This document shows positions 6,975 through 8,774 of a stretch of 8,774 nt of DNA, in pieces. Within the stretch, counting starts at the first letter, position 1, and each line of letters begins with the position of its first letter. The stretch comes from Eubacterium sp. (GTDB lineage: Bacteria > Bacillota > Clostridia > Oscillospirales > Acutalibacteraceae). The notes beneath the pieces were generated by a model. That model was not told the DNA's origin. It was given only the letters and a program-made list of their open reading frames with translations, and did not search any database. Both the position numbers and the translations under genes were made by a program. The stretch lies in NCBI GenBank assembly GCA_029052085.1, contig JAIDJS010000345.1:1-8774 (forward strand). Reading direction: 5' to 3'.

Positions 6975-8774
6975 CAAGCCCTGGTATTCACGTTATCCTT
7001 AATTTCATAAGTGTTTTCGTTCAAATCAATAAGAATAGATGTGCCGTCTGAATAGGTTGCTTTCTGCTTGTTATAGCATCCAAGAAATTCGTGCTTTACC
7101 ATTTCCTTGTTATAAAGCTTTGCCTGTAATTCAGCAAGAGGCTTAACTCTGTCAATCTCTGCTTTAAGCTTATCATCTTCAAGCAAGTCCGTATCGGCAG
7201 AACGAGGATCACTGCCCAATTTCATATCCTTTTCTATATAAGGATGGAAATATGGCATTCCTGCATTTAAAGCACAGTGCAAATCGCCGTTCTCGCCCTT
7301 TGGTATTCCCCAGTTGTTCCACCAATTCCACGGAATCATTATACAATCGTGGAATACCAGACTGCCAAGAGGAACAGGAATACCTACAGCCTCGCCGTTA
7401 ACCTACGGTCTTAAAGTATAAGGACCATGATGAACAAGGGCAAGATTATTAAGCAGCTGCATTGCAGGCTCTTCTGATGACATAATAAGTCCCTTTTCAT
7501 TAAGATAATCAAAACAGCTTGCACGGTGCTTAACGCTTTCCTCTCTTGTGATTTTATGATTTGGGTGGAAACACTCATCACCATTCATAACTGAGAAAAC
7601 ATCAAGATATGCACCCTGAACATCAATATCGTGTTCTTCCAGTTCGCTGTATGTTTTCTTAACAAACTCAAGTGCCTGTGATGCACAAAGAAAAGTATGC
7701 TCACCGCCGTCCCAGATTGAGCAATAAGGATGTGAGCCATCAATATGCGTTACTGCCTTTTCCATATCAAAAACCGGAGAGGTATAGTAGAAATCACGGT
7801 ACTGATCATGGAGTGCAAATATATAATTTATATCACGGCAGGTATCTGCAAGCGTTTTCATACCAGCCCAGCCGCCTGCTTCTTTACAAGGAGGAAGAAT
7901 ATATGGATGATTATTATCATAGCCGTCTTTTCCCCAGCCGTCTGTATGAATATAAAGCTTATCAAGACCTGAATTTTTAATTTTTTTCATTTCCTCTGCA
8001 CGCTTTTCAAAAGTTGAGCAAAGAAATGTATTTGTTCCGTTTTCATCATAAAATTTTGAAGCAGGCTGAATCTGCGAAAAGATTTTATGATGAAGAACAG
8101 GGGCGCCGATAAGATTTGCTATATTTTTATTCTTTTTGATTTTATCATCAATAGAAACGAATTGATTGGTATCCATAAGATAGTTTCTGTAATCCTTTGC
8201 AATATCGTTGTAATCGCATTTATCATGAAAAACAAAACGTATTTTTCTTTCATAGGAAAGCTTTCCGAGGGATGACATCCAATGCACGGAATTCAAAAAG
8301 GCAAAATGTCTGCCTGCCGACGAAGACATACACGCGTCATATGGCGTTTCAGCTATAGCACAGAAGCCGTGACCGTCACACACTCTGCCCCAGAACGGCA
8401 TATAACAGTCACCTGTGTTGATTTTTCTTAAATAATGCATAAAACCGATTGTGGAAAGAATATTCTTTTTATATCCATCAGGCAGTAAAAATCCCTGACG
8501 CATCGCATCAATATGGTATGATTTCTTTCCCTTTTTCTTTGAATTGAATGGTGCCGGAAAGTAAACTGCCTGAATATCATAGCCGGTTTCATTTTCTGCT
8601 TTCAAAGAGAATTCAACTGTATTTTCGCCTGTAACTTCCGCAGTTAAAACCAAGGTAAAATCAAGCTTTTTTCCAAAGGCAATATAATTACTCAAACGAG
8701 TAACAATTTTAGTGTCATCAATTTCAAACGTTTTTTTCAAGGCAGAAAATAAATCTCTGTAGGTGCTGATATAT
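6974..8774 (-). pseudogene. DUF5696/glycoside-hydrolase-like protein, in-frame TAG, 5' end off window
   Basis: One reading frame runs from the right edge to a TGA at 6974-6976, about 599 codons, interrupted only by TAG at 7403-7405. No plausible start is visible. The TTG at 8740 reads better as Leu, because the frame stays open upstream to the edge, so the N-terminus is missing. Numbering from that TTG, residues 1-190 look like a beta-rich accessory domain. A TIM-barrel-like catalytic region follows from about 208 (NLIGAPVLHH), with LYIHTDGWG (262-270), YDNNHPYILPPCKEAGGW (274-291), HDQYRDFY (311-318), GAYLDVFSV (377-385) and SSEEPA (421-426). D380 and E423/E424 are candidate catalytic acids (inference). 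After the stop, 142 codons continue the same domain (VNGEAVGIPVPL, then IPWNWWNNWGIP). I recall this as DUF5696-like, related to GH101-type enzymes. The substrate is unknown. Termination at TAG would remove the end of the barrel. Confidence 0.75.
7403..7405 (-). other. In-frame amber codon splitting the hydrolase-like gene
   Basis: TAG on the minus strand separates YTLRP from VNGEAVGIP with no change of frame. The neighbouring corC-type gene ends at a TAG, so this codon is expected to terminate. A one-base change from CAG, GAG, AAG, TGG, TAC or TAT would explain it. Confidence 0.85.

Noticed and set aside
6237..6977. Minus-strand frames and a plus-strand frame overlapping the 3' half of the sigma-like gene, including a Val/Gly/Glu repeat protein.
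   Set aside because: The repetitive composition mirrors the Ser/Thr/Pro tail codons. The minus-strand 85-codon frame would also run across the terminator hairpin.
7403..8740. A complete 445-residue protein starting at the TTG at 8740.
   Set aside because: The frame is open upstream to the window edge, no ribosome site is seen before the TTG, and the protein also lacks its in-frame C-terminal part beyond the TAG.

Overview
The window looks like a chromosomal segment from a low-GC Gram-positive anaerobe, most likely a gut-type Clostridia (Ruminococcaceae/Oscillospiraceae-like). This is inferred from AT-rich intergenic DNA, strong AGGAGG-like ribosome sites, well-formed sigma-A type promoters, intrinsic terminators with T-runs, and protein similarity recalled from memory. 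No database search was possible. No mobile element, CRISPR array, tRNA or rRNA was seen.

Layout. (1) Positions 117-3996, minus strand: a compact araB-araA-araD operon with its own promoter (3968-3996) and terminator (115-148). It converts L-arabinose to L-ribulose (AraA), to L-ribulose-5-phosphate (AraB), then to D-xylulose-5-phosphate (AraD). The genes are 10 to 16 nt apart and no transporter or regulator gene is present in the window. (2) Positions 4019-5440, minus: a single-gene unit encoding a CorC/HlyC-type (CNNM plus CBS) membrane protein, with its own promoter and terminator. (3) Positions 5537-6903, plus, divergent from it: a protein with an ECF-sigma-like N-terminal half joined through one membrane segment to a Ser/Thr/Pro-rich tail. 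(4) Positions 6974-8774, minus, convergent: a large glycoside-hydrolase-like protein (DUF5696-like) that enters from the right edge and is broken by a single in-frame TAG. A perfect 16-bp stem at 6939-6974 separates the two convergent genes.

The arabinose operon and a glycan-hydrolase-like gene fit a plant-polysaccharide-using lifestyle, but nothing in the sequence shows that they are co-regulated. The two most notable items are the membrane-tethered sigma-like protein, which has no separate anti-sigma gene beside it in the window, and the in-frame amber codon in the hydrolase-like gene, whose reading frame stays intact for 142 further codons.
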